NCBI RefSeq assembly: GCF_000612585.1
Contig: NZ_JFCA01000041.1
Location: 1 to 62,234 of the forward strand
Direction of reading: 5' to 3'
Origin: Pseudomonas sp. CHM02
Lineage (GTDB): Bacteria; Pseudomonadota; Gammaproteobacteria; Pseudomonadales; Pseudomonadaceae
DNA: 62,234 nucleotides
Part shown: positions 51,227-60,545 of the stretch, piece by piece
Layout: the number at the start of each line of letters is the position of its first letter
Position numbering within the stretch: the stretch's first letter is position 1
Program-made: the position numbers and the translations under genes
Notes under the pieces: model-generated
What the model saw: the letters and a program-made list of their open reading frames with translations, nothing else
Told to the model about the DNA's origin: nothing
The model's database searches: none

Positions 51227-52366
51227 ATGAAGACTTTGAACAAAACCGCATTGATCGGCCTGGCCCTGAGCAGCCTCGCCAGTGCCGTGGCCCAGGCCGA
51301 CCAGACCGTGCTGATCGGCCTCGCAGGCCCGTTGACCGGTCCGTCGGCGCGTATTGGCAAAGACCTGGAAAATGGCGCCCAACTGGCCATCGACCAGGCC
51401 AATGCCAAGCACCCGACCCTCAACGGTGAAGCCGTGACCTTCAAGCTGGTCTCCGAAGACGACCAGTCCGACCCACGTACCGCCGTCACCGTGGCCCAGC
51501 GCCTGGTGGACGAAGGCGTGGTCGGTGTGGTCGGCCACTGGAACACGGGCACCAGCATTCCGGCAGCGCGGGTCTACCACGACGCAGGCATCGCCCAAGT
51601 GGCGCCGGTTGCGACCGGGCACGCCTACACCCAGCAGGGGTTCGACACCAGTTTCCGCATCATGGGCCATGACGACGATGGCGGCCAGGTAGCCGGCAAC
51701 TATGCCTTGAAAACCCTCAAGGCCCAGCGCATCGCCGTGATCGACGACCGCACCGCCTTCGGCCAGGGCCTGGCGGACCAGTTCGTCAAATCCATCCAGG
51801 CCGGTGGCGCCCAAGTGGTTGCCCGCGAATACGTGGACGACAAGACCATCGACTTCAGCGCGGTGCTGACCAATATCCGCAGCCAGAACCCGGACCTGAT
51901 TTTCTTCGGCGGCGTCGACGCCCAGGCCGCACCGCTGGCCCGTCGTATCAAGCAATTGGGGATCAAGGCGCCGTTGATGGGCGCGGGCGGGTTTGTCAGC
52001 CAGACCTTCCTGCAACTGGCGCAGAACGAAGGCGAGGGCGTGATTGCCCTGGAGCCGGGTCTGGCGATCGCGCAGATGCCGGGTGGCAAGGCGTTCGAGC
52101 AGGCCTATAAAGAACGCTACAAAACCAATATCGAACTGCATGCGCCGTTTGCCTATGACGGCGTCGGCGTGCTGGTGGCGGCGATTGAAAAGGCCGATTC
52201 GGTTGATCCACAGAAATACCTGCCGGTGCTGCGCGCCATCAGCTACCCGGGCGTGACCGGCACCCTCGCCTTTGATGCCGAGGGCAACTTGAAGAAACCG
52301 TCGTTCACCGTTTACCAGGTCAAGGCCAACCAGTGGCAGCCGGTGAGTGTGGCAGGCGGTCAATAA
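51227..52366 (+). CDS. Liv-type periplasmic substrate-binding protein
   Basis: 379 aa. Signal peptide ends SAVAQA, mature DQTVLIGLAGPLTGPSARIG. Type I periplasmic-binding fold: AQLAIDQANAKHP, VVGHWNTGTSIPAARVYHDA, RIAVIDDRTAFGQGLADQF. Normally this protein leads a liv operon; here it comes last of the transporter genes. The ligand is unknown and may be a thiazoline or carbamoyl amino acid. Confidence 0.88.
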   Translation: MKTLNKTALIGLALSSLASAVAQADQTVLIGLAGPLTGPSARIGKDLENGAQLAIDQANAKHPTLNGEAVTFKLVSEDDQSDPRTAVTVAQRLVDEGVVGVVGHWNTGTSIPAARVYHDAGIAQVAPVATGHAYTQQGFDTSFRIMGHDDDGGQVAGNYALKTLKAQRIAVIDDRTAFGQGLADQFVKSIQAGGAQVVAREYVDDKTIDFSAVLTNIRSQNPDLIFFGGVDAQAAPLARRIKQLGIKAPLMGAGGFVSQTFLQLAQNEGEGVIALEPGLAIAQMPGGKAFEQAYKERYKTNIELHAPFAYDGVGVLVAAIEKADSVDPQKYLPVLRAISYPGVTGTLAFDAEGNLKKPSFTVYQVKANQWQPVSVAGGQ

Positions 52367-52394
52367 CCGCCGAATGCTGGCCGGTGAACGGCGT

Positions 52395-52500
52395 GTTGTG
52401 GCGAGCGGGCTTGCCCCGCGTTGGGGGGCGAAGAGCAGGAGAACAGCGCGTTCCTTCAGAGCGGAACGCGCAATCGTTGACGATTTTCGCTGGCAAGCCA
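52395..52500 (+). repeat. Intercistronic hairpins and half REP between binding protein and ATC hydrolase-like gene
   Basis: A half family-A REP at about 52397-52423, then hairpin GCGCGTTCC / GGAACGCGC (52446-52454 and 52463-52471), then CGCTGGC-AA-GCCAGCG (52485-52500). No T-run follows, so they more likely affect mRNA stability than end transcription. Confidence 0.55.
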
Positions 52501-52520
52501 GCGCCTACAAGAGGCACACA

Positions 52521-53003
52521 ATGAGCAAACTGGAAGGTGAACTGGGCATCCTCGCCCGGCGGCGCATCGAGGCCGAAATCATCAAGCCGATCTACGAGAT
52601 CCTCAAGCGCGAACAGGGCAAGGACTTTGCAGCCGCGGTGATCGGCGAAGCCGTGGGCAATGCGGCGATCCAGGCCGGCAAGCATTTTGCCGCGCTGGAA
52701 GCGCAGGGCGCCGACCTCAAGAGCTTTGTCGAGCTGCAAGTGCTGTGGGAAAAAGATGACGCGCTGAACGTCGAGATCATTGCCAGCGATGCCGAGCACT
52801 ACGACTATGACGTCAAGCGCTGCCGCTACGCCGAGATGTACCACGAAATGGGCCTGGGCGAGATCGGTCACTTGCTCTCGTGCAACCGTGACGAGTTGTT
52901 TATCGTCGGCTACAACCCGGACATCAAGCTGACCCGTACCCAGACCATCATGGGCGGCGATCATCGTTGTGACTTTCGCTACCGGGCCAAACCTCATGAG
53001 TAA
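52521..53003 (+). CDS. L-2-amino-thiazoline-4-carboxylic acid hydrolase-like protein
   Basis: 160 aa starting MSKLEGELGILARRRIEAEI. ATC-hydrolase family (PF14196) pattern: Cys in VKRCRYAEMYHEMGLGEIGH, then LLSCNRDELFIVGYNPDIKL and CDFRY at the end. AtcB of some Pseudomonas opens the thiazoline ring of ATC to N-carbamoyl-L-cysteine. The next gene, overlapping by 8 bases, is an N-carbamoyl-amino-acid hydrolase, as in the atcBC pathway. Other family members may act on different cyclic ureas, so the substrate is inferred. Confidence 0.75.
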   Translation: MSKLEGELGILARRRIEAEIIKPIYEILKREQGKDFAAAVIGEAVGNAAIQAGKHFAALEAQGADLKSFVELQVLWEKDDALNVEIIASDAEHYDYDVKRCRYAEMYHEMGLGEIGHLLSCNRDELFIVGYNPDIKLTRTQTIMGGDHRCDFRYRAKPHE

Positions 53004-54231
53004 CTTGGCGCGGGTCAACGGCGAACGCCTGTGGGCTTCGCTGATGGAAATGGCGCAGATCGGCGCCACCGAAAAAGGCGGCGTCTCGCGCCTGGCGCTG
53101 ACCGATGAAGACCGCCGAGGCCGCGACCTCTTCGTGCAGTGGTGCGAGGCTGCCGGTTGCAGCATCCGCGTGGACGCCATGGGCAATATCTTTGCGCGTC
53201 GCGCTGGTCGTCATGACCATCTGGCACCGGTATTGACCGGTTCCCACGGCGACTCCCAGCCCTTTGGCGGCAAGTACGACGGCATCTACGGCGTGCTCGC
53301 GGGTGTGGAAGTGCTGCGCACCCTGAACGACCTGGGCATCGAGACCGATCGCCCGATCGAAGTGGTTAACTGGACCAACGAAGAAGGCTCGCGCTTTGCC
53401 CCGGCGATGATTTCGTCGGGCGTATACGCGGGCGTGTTTGACCTGGAATACGGACTGTCCCGCACAGACAAGGCCGGCGTCACCCTCGGCGAGGCCTTGC
53501 AGCAGATCGGCTATGCCGGCCCCCATCCCGTGGGCGGCCAGGCGGTGCATGCGGCGTTTGAGCTGCATATCGAACAGGGCCCGATCCTCGAAGCCCAGGA
53601 CATCACCATTGGCGTCGTCACGGGCGCCCAGGGCCAGCGCTGGTACGAAGTGGAATTGAGTGGCCGCAGTGCCCACGCGGGCACCACGCCCATGGACCAT
53701 CGCCTCGACGCCTTGCTCGGCTTTGCCCGCGTGGTCGAAGCCGTCAACGGCCTGGGCCTGGAGCAGGGCGCCGAAGGCCGGGCCACGGTGGGCATGGCGA
53801 CTATCTTCCCCAACTCGCGCAATGTCGTGCCGGGGCGGGTGTTTTTCAGCGTGGAGTTCCGCCACCCGGACGAAGCGGTGCTGGCGCGCCAGGACCAGCA
53901 ACTGCGTGACGCCGTGGCGAAGATCGCCGCGGGGATTGGCTTGCAGCACAGCGTGAAGCAGATCTTCCAGTACGCACCGATTGCCTTTGACCCTGACTGC
54001 GTTGAAGTCGTGCGGACATCGGCCGAACAGCTGGGCTACAGCCATCGACCGATGATCTCCGGCGCCGGCCACGATGCCTGCTACCTGAACCAGGTGGCGC
54101 CAACAGCGATGATCTTCGTGCCGTGCGTGGACGGCCTCAGCCATAACGAAGCGGAAGAGATTTCCCCGGAATGGTCAACAGCAGGCGCGGATGTGTTACT
54201 CCAGGCGATCCTGGCCAAATCCACCCACTGA
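52996..54231 (+). CDS. M20 zinc-dependent N-carbamoyl-L-amino-acid hydrolase (AtcC-like)
   Basis: 411 aa from MSNLARVNGERLW. Metal ligands of the hydantoinase/carbamoylase family are all visible: TGSHGDSQPFGGKYDG (His, Asp), NWTNEEGSRF (Glu pair), HIEQGPILE (His), GAGHDACYL and GLSHNEAEE (His). It should remove the carbamoyl group from an N-carbamoyl amino acid; next to the ATC-hydrolase-like gene, N-carbamoyl-cysteine is the best candidate. Allantoate amidohydrolase is an alternative. Confidence 0.82.
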   Translation: MSNLARVNGERLWASLMEMAQIGATEKGGVSRLALTDEDRRGRDLFVQWCEAAGCSIRVDAMGNIFARRAGRHDHLAPVLTGSHGDSQPFGGKYDGIYGVLAGVEVLRTLNDLGIETDRPIEVVNWTNEEGSRFAPAMISSGVYAGVFDLEYGLSRTDKAGVTLGEALQQIGYAGPHPVGGQAVHAAFELHIEQGPILEAQDITIGVVTGAQGQRWYEVELSGRSAHAGTTPMDHRLDALLGFARVVEAVNGLGLEQGAEGRATVGMATIFPNSRNVVPGRVFFSVEFRHPDEAVLARQDQQLRDAVAKIAAGIGLQHSVKQIFQYAPIAFDPDCVEVVRTSAEQLGYSHRPMISGAGHDACYLNQVAPTAMIFVPCVDGLSHNEAEEISPEWSTAGADVLLQAILAKSTH

Positions 54232-54241
54232 CAATCCCCCT

Positions 54242-54326
54242 TGTAGGAGCCGGCTTGCCGGCGATGGCGACCTCAAGTCCTGTGGAGATTTGGAGGACCT
54301 CATCGCCGGCAAGCCGGCTCCCACAC
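54242..54326. repeat. REP-like element (family C)
   Basis: TGTAGGAGCCGGCTTGCCGG faces CCGGCAAGCCGGCTCCCACA, with an inner GGCGATGG / CATCGCC pair. Between the convergent carbamoylase and AraC genes. Confidence 0.8.
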
Positions 54327-54340
54327 AAAAGGACGCGGAA

Positions 54341-55129
54341 TCAGCGGAAGAATTCGCCAGGCGTGGCATCGAACTGCTGTCGAAACGCATTGATAAACGC
54401 CGATGTCGATTCATACCCGCAGCCCAACGCCACATCCGTCACCCGCTCGCCTTGTTCCAGGGCGGGCAGGGCAGTCAATAGTCGCAAACGCTGGCGCCAG
54501 GCCCGAAACGTCAACCCGGTATCCCTCAGGAACAACCGGCTGAGTGTCTTCTCGCTCACCCCCAGCTTCTGGCTCCACTGCCCCAGGGTCGTCTGCTGCT
54601 CCGGGTGCAGGTTCAGGCTGCGATAGATCTGCCGCAGGCGCGGGTCCAGGGGCAACGGCAGCATCAGGTCCACCTGTGGCGCCGCCGCCAGCTGGTCCAG
54701 CACGACCTGGGCCAGGCGCCCGTCCGGCCCGTCCTCGGCATATTCCACCGGCAGTTCGCTGAAGCTGCGGATCAACTCGCGCAGCAAACTGCTGACTTCC
54801 AATACATGACAACGCTCCGCCGCCCAGGCGGTGACGCTGCAATCCAGGTACAGGCTGCGCATTTCCGTGTGGGGCGAACTGAACACGCGGTGCGGCACGC
54901 CGGCTGGAATCCACACCGCACGCTGGGGCGGCGCCACGAAGCGGCCGACGCTGGTCTGGATCTCCAGCACCCCGGAAACCGCGTAGGACAATTGCACCCA
55001 GGGGTGGCTGTGCCGACGGGTCAGTGCGCGGTTGGGCAGCGATTCAGTGCGCCCGTACACCGGCCGTGGCAGGCTGGACAGCCCGGGTACCGTGCGGCGG
55101 ACGGTCTTGTCATGTCCTTTAGGCGGCAT
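54341..55129 (-). CDS. AraC-family regulator with cupin N-terminus
   Basis: 262 aa. Cupin-like N-terminal part (RRHSHPWVQLSYAVSGVLEI, QRAVWIPAGVPHRV). Two C-terminal helix-turn-helices (LGQWSQKLGVSEKTLSRLFL, RVTDVALGCGYESTSAFINA, FRQQFDATPGEFFR). Divergent from the symporter gene, 86 bases apart, so it probably controls it. Ligand unknown. Confidence 0.88.
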   Translation of the reverse strand: MPPKGHDKTVRRTVPGLSSLPRPVYGRTESLPNRALTRRHSHPWVQLSYAVSGVLEIQTSVGRFVAPPQRAVWIPAGVPHRVFSSPHTEMRSLYLDCSVTAWAAERCHVLEVSSLLRELIRSFSELPVEYAEDGPDGRLAQVVLDQLAAAPQVDLMLPLPLDPRLRQIYRSLNLHPEQQTTLGQWSQKLGVSEKTLSRLFLRDTGLTFRAWRQRLRLLTALPALEQGERVTDVALGCGYESTSAFINAFRQQFDATPGEFFR

Positions 55130-55215
55130 TTACTGGCTCATTGGCGTTAGTCGGTAACAAGCCGTTACGTTAGAGTCGCGATGACGCTCTTGGCAACCCC
55201 CGGAAGATCCTGCTT

Positions 55216-56214
55216 ATGACTCGCCCCCGTTTCCTGCCCGACAACTTCACCCTGACCCTGATCGCCACGGTGATCCTCGCCTCGCTGCTGCCCGCCAGCG
55301 GCCAGACCGCCGTGGCCTTCGGCTGGGTCACCAACCTGGCCATCGCGCTGCTGTTTTTCCTGCACGGCGCCAAGCTGTCGCGCCAGGCCATCGTCGCCGG
55401 GGCCGGTCACTGGCGCCTGCATTTGCTGGTGTTCAGCCTGACCTTTGTGCTGTTCCCGCTGCTGGGCCTGGCACTTAAACCTGTGCTGTCGCCGCTGATC
55501 GGCAAAGACTTGTACATGGGCATGCTCTACCTCTGCGCCTTGCCGGCCACCGTGCAATCGGCGATCGCCTTCACGTCATTGGCGCGGGGCAATATCCCGG
55601 CGGCGATTTGCAGCGCGGCGGCGTCCAGCCTGTTCGGCATCTTCCTGACGCCGCTGCTGGTAACGCTGTTGCTCAACGTACACGGCGAGGGCGGCTCCAC
55701 CGTCGACGCGATCCTGAAAATCAGCGTGCAACTGCTGCTGCCTTTCATCGCCGGGCAGATCGCCCGCCGCTGGATCGGCGAGTGGGTGGGGCGCAATAAG
55801 TCCTGGCTGAAATTCGTCGACCAGGGCTCGATTCTGCTGGTGGTGTACGGCGCGTTCAGCGAAGCGGTCAACGAAGGCATCTGGCACCAGATCCCGTTGT
55901 GGGAACTGGGTGGGCTGGTGGTGGCCTGCTGCGTGTTGCTGGGCCTGGTGCTGGTGGCGTCCACGGTGTTGGGCAAGGCCTTTGGTTTCAATCAGGAAGA
56001 CCGCATCACCATCCTGTTCTGTGGCTCGAAGAAGAGCCTGGCGACCGGTGTGCCGATGGCCCAGGTGTTGTTCGCCGGGGCGACCATGGGTGTGCTGATC
56101 CTGCCGCTGATGCTGTTTCACCAGATCCAGTTGATGGTCTGTGCGGCATTGGCCCAGCGTTATGCCAAGCGGCCGGAAAGCATTCCGGAATTGATGGGGC
56201 AGGTGGATCCTTGA
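55216..56214 (+). CDS. Bile acid:sodium symporter family protein (YfeH-like)
   Basis: 332 aa with about ten hydrophobic segments. SLC10A7-like pattern: NLAIALLFFLHGAKLSRQAI, CALPATVQSAIAFTSLARGN, FCGSKKSLATGVPMAQVLFA. No bile acid transport need be implied. Divergent from the AraC-type gene, its likely regulator. Confidence 0.85.
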   Translation: MTRPRFLPDNFTLTLIATVILASLLPASGQTAVAFGWVTNLAIALLFFLHGAKLSRQAIVAGAGHWRLHLLVFSLTFVLFPLLGLALKPVLSPLIGKDLYMGMLYLCALPATVQSAIAFTSLARGNIPAAICSAAASSLFGIFLTPLLVTLLLNVHGEGGSTVDAILKISVQLLLPFIAGQIARRWIGEWVGRNKSWLKFVDQGSILLVVYGAFSEAVNEGIWHQIPLWELGGLVVACCVLLGLVLVASTVLGKAFGFNQEDRITILFCGSKKSLATGVPMAQVLFAGATMGVLILPLMLFHQIQLMVCAALAQRYAKRPESIPELMGQVDP

Positions 56215-56300
56215 TCCCTGTCACAGCCTTTGCCGAATAACCTCAAGTAAATGCCCGGCCAGACGACTTAGTGGGTAACAGCCCAATAAGGAGTGTCGCC

Positions 56301-56663
56301 ATGAGCATTAAAGGTATTTCGGTGTTTACCAGCCTGTTGTGCCTATGGGCGGGGGCGTGCGGTGCGGCGCAAACCGTGGCGCGGGGCACGATTGAGTTCA
56401 GGGGCAGCATCGTCGAGCCTGGCTGTGCGGCAAATGCGCGCAGCGGCCCGGTCATGGAGCTGAATGGCTGTGCCCAGGCCAGCCGTGGCAGTCACCTGGA
56501 CGTGCGCGAGTTGGCGCCGGTCGCCAGTGTCAACGCAGCCCATGTGCAACGGGTGGCAGACAGCGGCAGTGGGCGCTATTACGACCAGCAGTATGTGCTG
56601 GTGGACGGCGCGGGCAAGCTGATTCGGTCGGGTAACTACGTGATCACCCTGACATCGCCTTGA
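56301..56663 (+). CDS. Orphan fimbrial-like secreted protein
   Basis: 120 aa, with AAGGAG before the ATG. Signal peptide ends ACGAA. The mature part begins like a type 1 pilin (GTIEFRGSIVEPGC ... LNGC, disulfide pair) but is shorter than a full pilin of about 160-180 aa. No chaperone or usher gene is close. Such lone genes occur in pseudomonads; export would go through Sec to the periplasm. Confidence 0.6.
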   Translation: MSIKGISVFTSLLCLWAGACGAAQTVARGTIEFRGSIVEPGCAANARSGPVMELNGCAQASRGSHLDVRELAPVASVNAAHVQRVADSGSGRYYDQQYVLVDGAGKLIRSGNYVITLTSP

Positions 56664-56775
56664 GCCCTGGGGCGACGATCCGCATCAACAGTCGCGCCAG
56701 AAACCTATAGAATGCTCGGCGGCGGTGCTCGTCCTGGGTGGCCGCTCGATCACCGCCAGAGTACCGCGCCGTTCA

Positions 56776-57960
56776 ATGAGCATTTCAGCCGCAACGCCCC
56801 AAGCCAATTGGCAACCGGTCATCGCCCTCGCGTTGGCCGCCTTTGTGTTCAACACCACCGAATTCGTGCCTGTCGGCCTGCTCAGCGCCATCGGCGCCAG
56901 CTTCGACATGCCGGTGGCCAGCGTCGGGCTGATGCTCACCATCTATGCCTGGATCGTGTCCCTGACCTCGCTGCCGGTGATGCTGCTGACCCGCAACGTC
57001 GAGCGGCGCAAGCTGCTGATCGTGCTGTTTTGCATGTTTATTGTCAGCCATATCCTGTCCAGCGTCGCCACCAGCTTTGGCATCCTGATGCTCAGTCGCA
57101 TCGGCATTGCCTTGTCCCATGCCTTGTTCTGGTCGATCACCGCCTCCCTGGCAGTGCGCCTGGCGCCGGAAGGCAAACAGGTGCAAGCCCTCGGGCTGCT
57201 GGCCACCGGCACCTCGCTGGCGATGGTCCTGGGTATTCCGCTGGGCCGTCTGCTCGGCGAAGCCATGGGCTGGCGCACCACCTTCCTGGTCATCGGTGCC
57301 TTCGCCGCCGCACTGGTGTTCTGGCTGGCGCGTACCTTGCCGCTGTTGCCGAGCCAGAACTCCGGCTCGCTGCGCAGCCTGCCGCTGCTGTTCAAGCGCC
57401 CGGCGCTGGTGGCGTTGTATGTGCTCACCGCGATGACCGTAACCGCGCAATTCACCGCCTACAGCTACATCGAACCCTTCGTCGAGGGCGTGGCCGGCAT
57501 GAGCGGCAGCGCGGTGACCCTGATCCTGCTGGTGTTCGGCGGCGCGGGCATCATCGGCTCGCTGCTGTTCAGCCTGGTGCACCGTTTCAATCCGCACCTG
57601 TTCGTGGTCGGCGCGGTGTTCCTGCTGGCGGCGTGTTTGGCCTTGCTGCTGCCATTGAGCGGCGCCGAGTCCTACCTGGTGGTTCTGAGCATTTTCTGGG
57701 GCATGGCGATCATGGGCTTCGGCCTGGCGATGCAATCCAAAGTGCTGGTGCTGGCGCCGGATGCCACCGATGTGGCCATGGCGATGTTCTCCGGTATCTA
57801 CAACATCGGCATTGGCGGCGGCGCGTTGATGGGCAGTTGGGTCGGCAGCCAGTTCGGCTTCGCCTGGATCGGCGCGGCGGGCGGGTTGCTGGCGGCGGTG
57901 GCGTTGATCGGCTATTGCCTGGCGATCAGAAGGTTTGGGCAGGGTGTTGCACACCGTTAA
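56776..57960 (+). CDS. sotB: MFS sugar efflux transporter SotB
   Basis: 394 aa starting MSISAATPQANWQ. Twelve membrane segments. SotB pattern: ALAAFVFNTTEFVPVGLLSA, RIGIALSHALFWSITASLAV, LPLLFKRPALVALYVLTAMT. Exports sugars or IPTG-like compounds in E. coli. The frame upstream is open to 56725, but the ATG at 56776 is the conserved start. Confidence 0.88.
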   Translation: MSISAATPQANWQPVIALALAAFVFNTTEFVPVGLLSAIGASFDMPVASVGLMLTIYAWIVSLTSLPVMLLTRNVERRKLLIVLFCMFIVSHILSSVATSFGILMLSRIGIALSHALFWSITASLAVRLAPEGKQVQALGLLATGTSLAMVLGIPLGRLLGEAMGWRTTFLVIGAFAAALVFWLARTLPLLPSQNSGSLRSLPLLFKRPALVALYVLTAMTVTAQFTAYSYIEPFVEGVAGMSGSAVTLILLVFGGAGIIGSLLFSLVHRFNPHLFVVGAVFLLAACLALLLPLSGAESYLVVLSIFWGMAIMGFGLAMQSKVLVLAPDATDVAMAMFSGIYNIGIGGGALMGSWVGSQFGFAWIGAAGGLLAAVALIGYCLAIRRFGQGVAHR

Positions 57961-58007
57961 CCCGGACCAGTCTTACAGGCCAGGCGGCGCGATCGATGGA
58001 TGAACGC

Positions 58008-58044
58008 GACAAAAAAACGCCCGCCTAAACATCAGCGGCGGGCG
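58008..58044 (-). terminator. Terminator of the NDH-2-like gene
   Basis: On the minus strand CGCCCGCC and GGCGGGCG arms around GCTGATGTTTA, then seven T. Confidence 0.85.
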
Positions 58045-58090
58045 CTCGGGAGTGCAAGGAGTAGGCTGGCCGGTGCAGGGCGTTGGGAAC

Positions 58091-59290
58091 TCAGGCCACC
58101 GGGATCAACGGATCTGCCGCCGCCAGCGCCGCGGTGCGATCAGCGGCCGGCGGGTAGATCCACACGGTGTTGATCTGGTGCTTGAGGTCCTTGGCTTCCT
58201 GGCCCACCCGTTTCAGTTGGCGGTCCCAGCCTTCAGTGAACACCGCGCCCCAGGCGCCGAGGTCGAGGCAGGTCACGTATTTGGGTTGGCTGTAGGTCAT
58301 CGGGGCCACGCCGATCAGGTCGGCGGCGACGTTGTTGCCGGCGTAGCGGCCCAGGGCGATGGCGTGCTGGCAGGACATGCCGGCGAAGTTGCCCAGGTCG
58401 TCGGTGGCGGCGTAAGCCACGTCACCGGCGGCGAATACGTCGGCCTGGCCTTTGACCTTGAGGTTGCCGTCCACATGCAGGCGGCCTTGGGGATCGCGGG
58501 TGCCGCTGACCTGTTCGGTGAGTGGGTTGGCACGGAAGCCGATGGTCCAGATCACGGTGCTCGATTCAATGCGCTGCCCGTCCGCCAGGGTCACGCCACC
58601 GGCATCCACGGCGGCCACCGATGTGTTCAGCACCCATTCCAGGCCCAGTGCTTCGCTGGCCTCGATGATCGACGGGCGAATGCCGTCACCCATCGACGCT
58701 GCAATCTGTGGGCCACGGTCTACCACCACCACGCGGATGTTGGTGGTGTCACCCAAGGCTTTGCGCAGCCGTGCCGGCATTTCAGTCGCGGTCTCGATAC
58801 CGGTGAAGCCACCACCCGCCACCACCACGGTATTGCGCGCCGGGCTGTCGGGCCGGTTTTTCAGGGCCTTGATATGGGCTTCGAGGCGCGTGGCATCTTC
58901 AATCTGATCCACATCGAAGACATGCTCGATGCCCGGCATCTGCGGGCGGTTCAGGCGGCTGCCGGCGGCGAGCACCAGACGGTCGTACGTGACCGTGGCC
59001 GAGACGCCGGCGGCGTTGCGGTAGGTCACGTGCTTGCCGTTTTCGTCGATGCTGTCGGCGGCGCCTTCGATGAAATTCACACCCACTGCGTCGAACAGCG
59101 GGCCAAGGGGCGCCATCATGGTGTGCACGTCGGGCTCGTAGAAACGCGGGCGGATGCGCAGTTCCGGCTGCGGGGCGAGCAGGCTGATCTGCACATCGTT
59201 GCGGTCATGTTTGTCCAGCAGCCGGGCCGCGCTGAGTGCGCTCCAGACACCACCAAACCCCGCGCCAATAATAAGAATGTGCTGTTTCAT
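58091..59290 (-). CDS. FAD-dependent NADH dehydrogenase-like oxidoreductase (NDH-2 type)
   Basis: 399 aa from MKQHILIIGAGFGGVWSALS, with CAGGAG before the ATG. FAD Rossmann motif at 5-20, NAD motif VVVAGGGFTGIETATEM near 160, FAD-ribityl motif DVFAAGDVAYA near 305. The family moves electrons from NAD(P)H to quinone or another acceptor without proton pumping. No clear C-terminal membrane anchor. Downstream on the same strand of a three-gene signalling cluster. Confidence 0.85.
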   Translation of the reverse strand: MKQHILIIGAGFGGVWSALSAARLLDKHDRNDVQISLLAPQPELRIRPRFYEPDVHTMMAPLGPLFDAVGVNFIEGAADSIDENGKHVTYRNAAGVSATVTYDRLVLAAGSRLNRPQMPGIEHVFDVDQIEDATRLEAHIKALKNRPDSPARNTVVVAGGGFTGIETATEMPARLRKALGDTTNIRVVVVDRGPQIAASMGDGIRPSIIEASEALGLEWVLNTSVAAVDAGGVTLADGQRIESSTVIWTIGFRANPLTEQVSGTRDPQGRLHVDGNLKVKGQADVFAAGDVAYAATDDLGNFAGMSCQHAIALGRYAGNNVAADLIGVAPMTYSQPKYVTCLDLGAWGAVFTEGWDRQLKRVGQEAKDLKHQINTVWIYPPAADRTAALAAADPLIPVA

Positions 59291-59423
59291 GGTTTGCTCC
59301 TGGAGAGTCTGTGTTGCAGGGGGGGATTGCGTGGAGAAAAGACTAACCAGGCCGCCGGCCACGAACACTTCTACCTAGGGTCAGTGCAGGCATGCGTAGG
59401 TGTGACGCGGCTATACCAAGGTA

Positions 59424-59792
59424 TTAATGGCCCAGCACGTCGGACAGGCATGCCATCAGTTGGGCGCACGAGAACGGCTTTGGGAAGAACGCAATCGGCG
59501 CCGGCAATGCCGGGTCGATGGCGGGTGGCGGGCCGGGGTAGCCGGTGATGAAGATCACTGGCACGGCGATGCCGCGGGCGTGCAGGGTTTCGTACAGCTG
59601 AATGCCGGTAAGGCCGGGCATCTGGATGTCGCTGATCAGGCAGGCCGTGGTGAGCAGGCCGTCGGAGCGCAGGAATGTGTCCGCATTCGCGTAGAGTCGG
59701 ACGCTGTAGCCGTTGGCGCGCAACAGCCCATCCAGGGCCATGCGAACGGCTTCGTCGTCATCGACAATGGCCACTGTCTTCGTGTCGGACAT
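59424..59792 (-). CDS. Stand-alone receiver-domain response regulator
   Basis: 122 aa, receiver only: acid pocket VDDDE, phospho-acceptor Asp55 in LISDIQMPGLTG, switch Thr in FITGYPG, and Lys in FFPKPFS. No output domain. It lies 102 bases after the FixJ-type gene on the same strand and may act as a phosphate sink or second target of the kinase. Confidence 0.88.
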   Translation of the reverse strand: MSDTKTVAIVDDDEAVRMALDGLLRANGYSVRLYANADTFLRSDGLLTTACLISDIQMPGLTGIQLYETLHARGIAVPVIFITGYPGPPPAIDPALPAPIAFFPKPFSCAQLMACLSDVLGH

Positions 59793-59894
59793 TTCATTAC
59801 CTGAAGGCTATCGGGCTGCACGTAGAAGCAACCCGCCATCACCTCAAGATACGCCGTCCGCGGCGGCAACATACTATACGTGGGTATACAGGCT

Positions 59895-60545
59895 TCAACG
59901 CTTGACCGGCACGCCGAGCACCTGGGCCATGCGCACCAGATCGGCAAACGAATGCGCGGCCATCTTGCGCATGGCCTGGCCGCGATGGATCTTCACGGTG
60001 ATTTCACTCAGGCCGATTTCACTGGCGATCTGCTTGTTCATCAGCCCGGACACCGCCAGCGCCATCACCGTTTGCTCGCGGGGTGTGAGTGTGGCATAGC
60101 GGCTGCGCAACGCATCATCGCCGCGCTCGGCTTCACGCCGCAGCTTGTCCCGCGCGTGGGCGGCACACACGGCGTCGATCAGGTCCTGCTCACGGAAGGG
60201 CTTGGCCAGGAAGTCCACCGCGCCGGCCTTCATTGCGCGCACGGTCATGGCGATATCGCCGTGACCGGTCATGAACACGATGGGTAGATTGATCCGGGAG
60301 GCAATCAGCTCATTCTGGAAGTCCAGGCCACTGATACCCTGCAACCGCACGTCCAGCACCAGGCAACTGGGCAGGTCGGGACGCGGGAAGTGCATGAACT
60401 CGGCCGCCGAGCCAAACAACTGCACCTGCAGGCCCACCGAGCGCAGCAGGCTGCCGAGGGATTCGCGCAGCGGCCGGTCATCATCAACGATGTACACCCA
60501 CGGCTCATGGCTGATGACCCGGTTCATCGGGTGCAGATCGTTCAT
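59895..60545 (-). CDS. FixJ/NarL-type response regulator with LuxR output
   Basis: 216 aa. Receiver with VDDDRPLRESL, Asp65 in LVLDVRLQGISG, MTGHGDIAMTVRAMKAGA and LAKPF. C-terminal LuxR helix-turn-helix (LTPREQTVMALAVSGLMNKQ, GLSEITVKIHRGQAMRKM). Start overlaps the kinase stop as ATGA. Cognate to the kinase upstream. Confidence 0.9.
   Translation of the reverse strand: MNDLHPMNRVISHEPWVYIVDDDRPLRESLGSLLRSVGLQVQLFGSAAEFMHFPRPDLPSCLVLDVRLQGISGLDFQNELIASRINLPIVFMTGHGDIAMTVRAMKAGAVDFLAKPFREQDLIDAVCAAHARDKLRREAERGDDALRSRYATLTPREQTVMALAVSGLMNKQIASEIGLSEITVKIHRGQAMRKMAAHSFADLVRMAQVLGVPVKR

Noticed and set aside
58052..59548. Plus-strand frame of 498 codons
   Set aside because: Antisense to the NDH-2-like gene, which has clear FAD/NAD motifs and a ribosome site.
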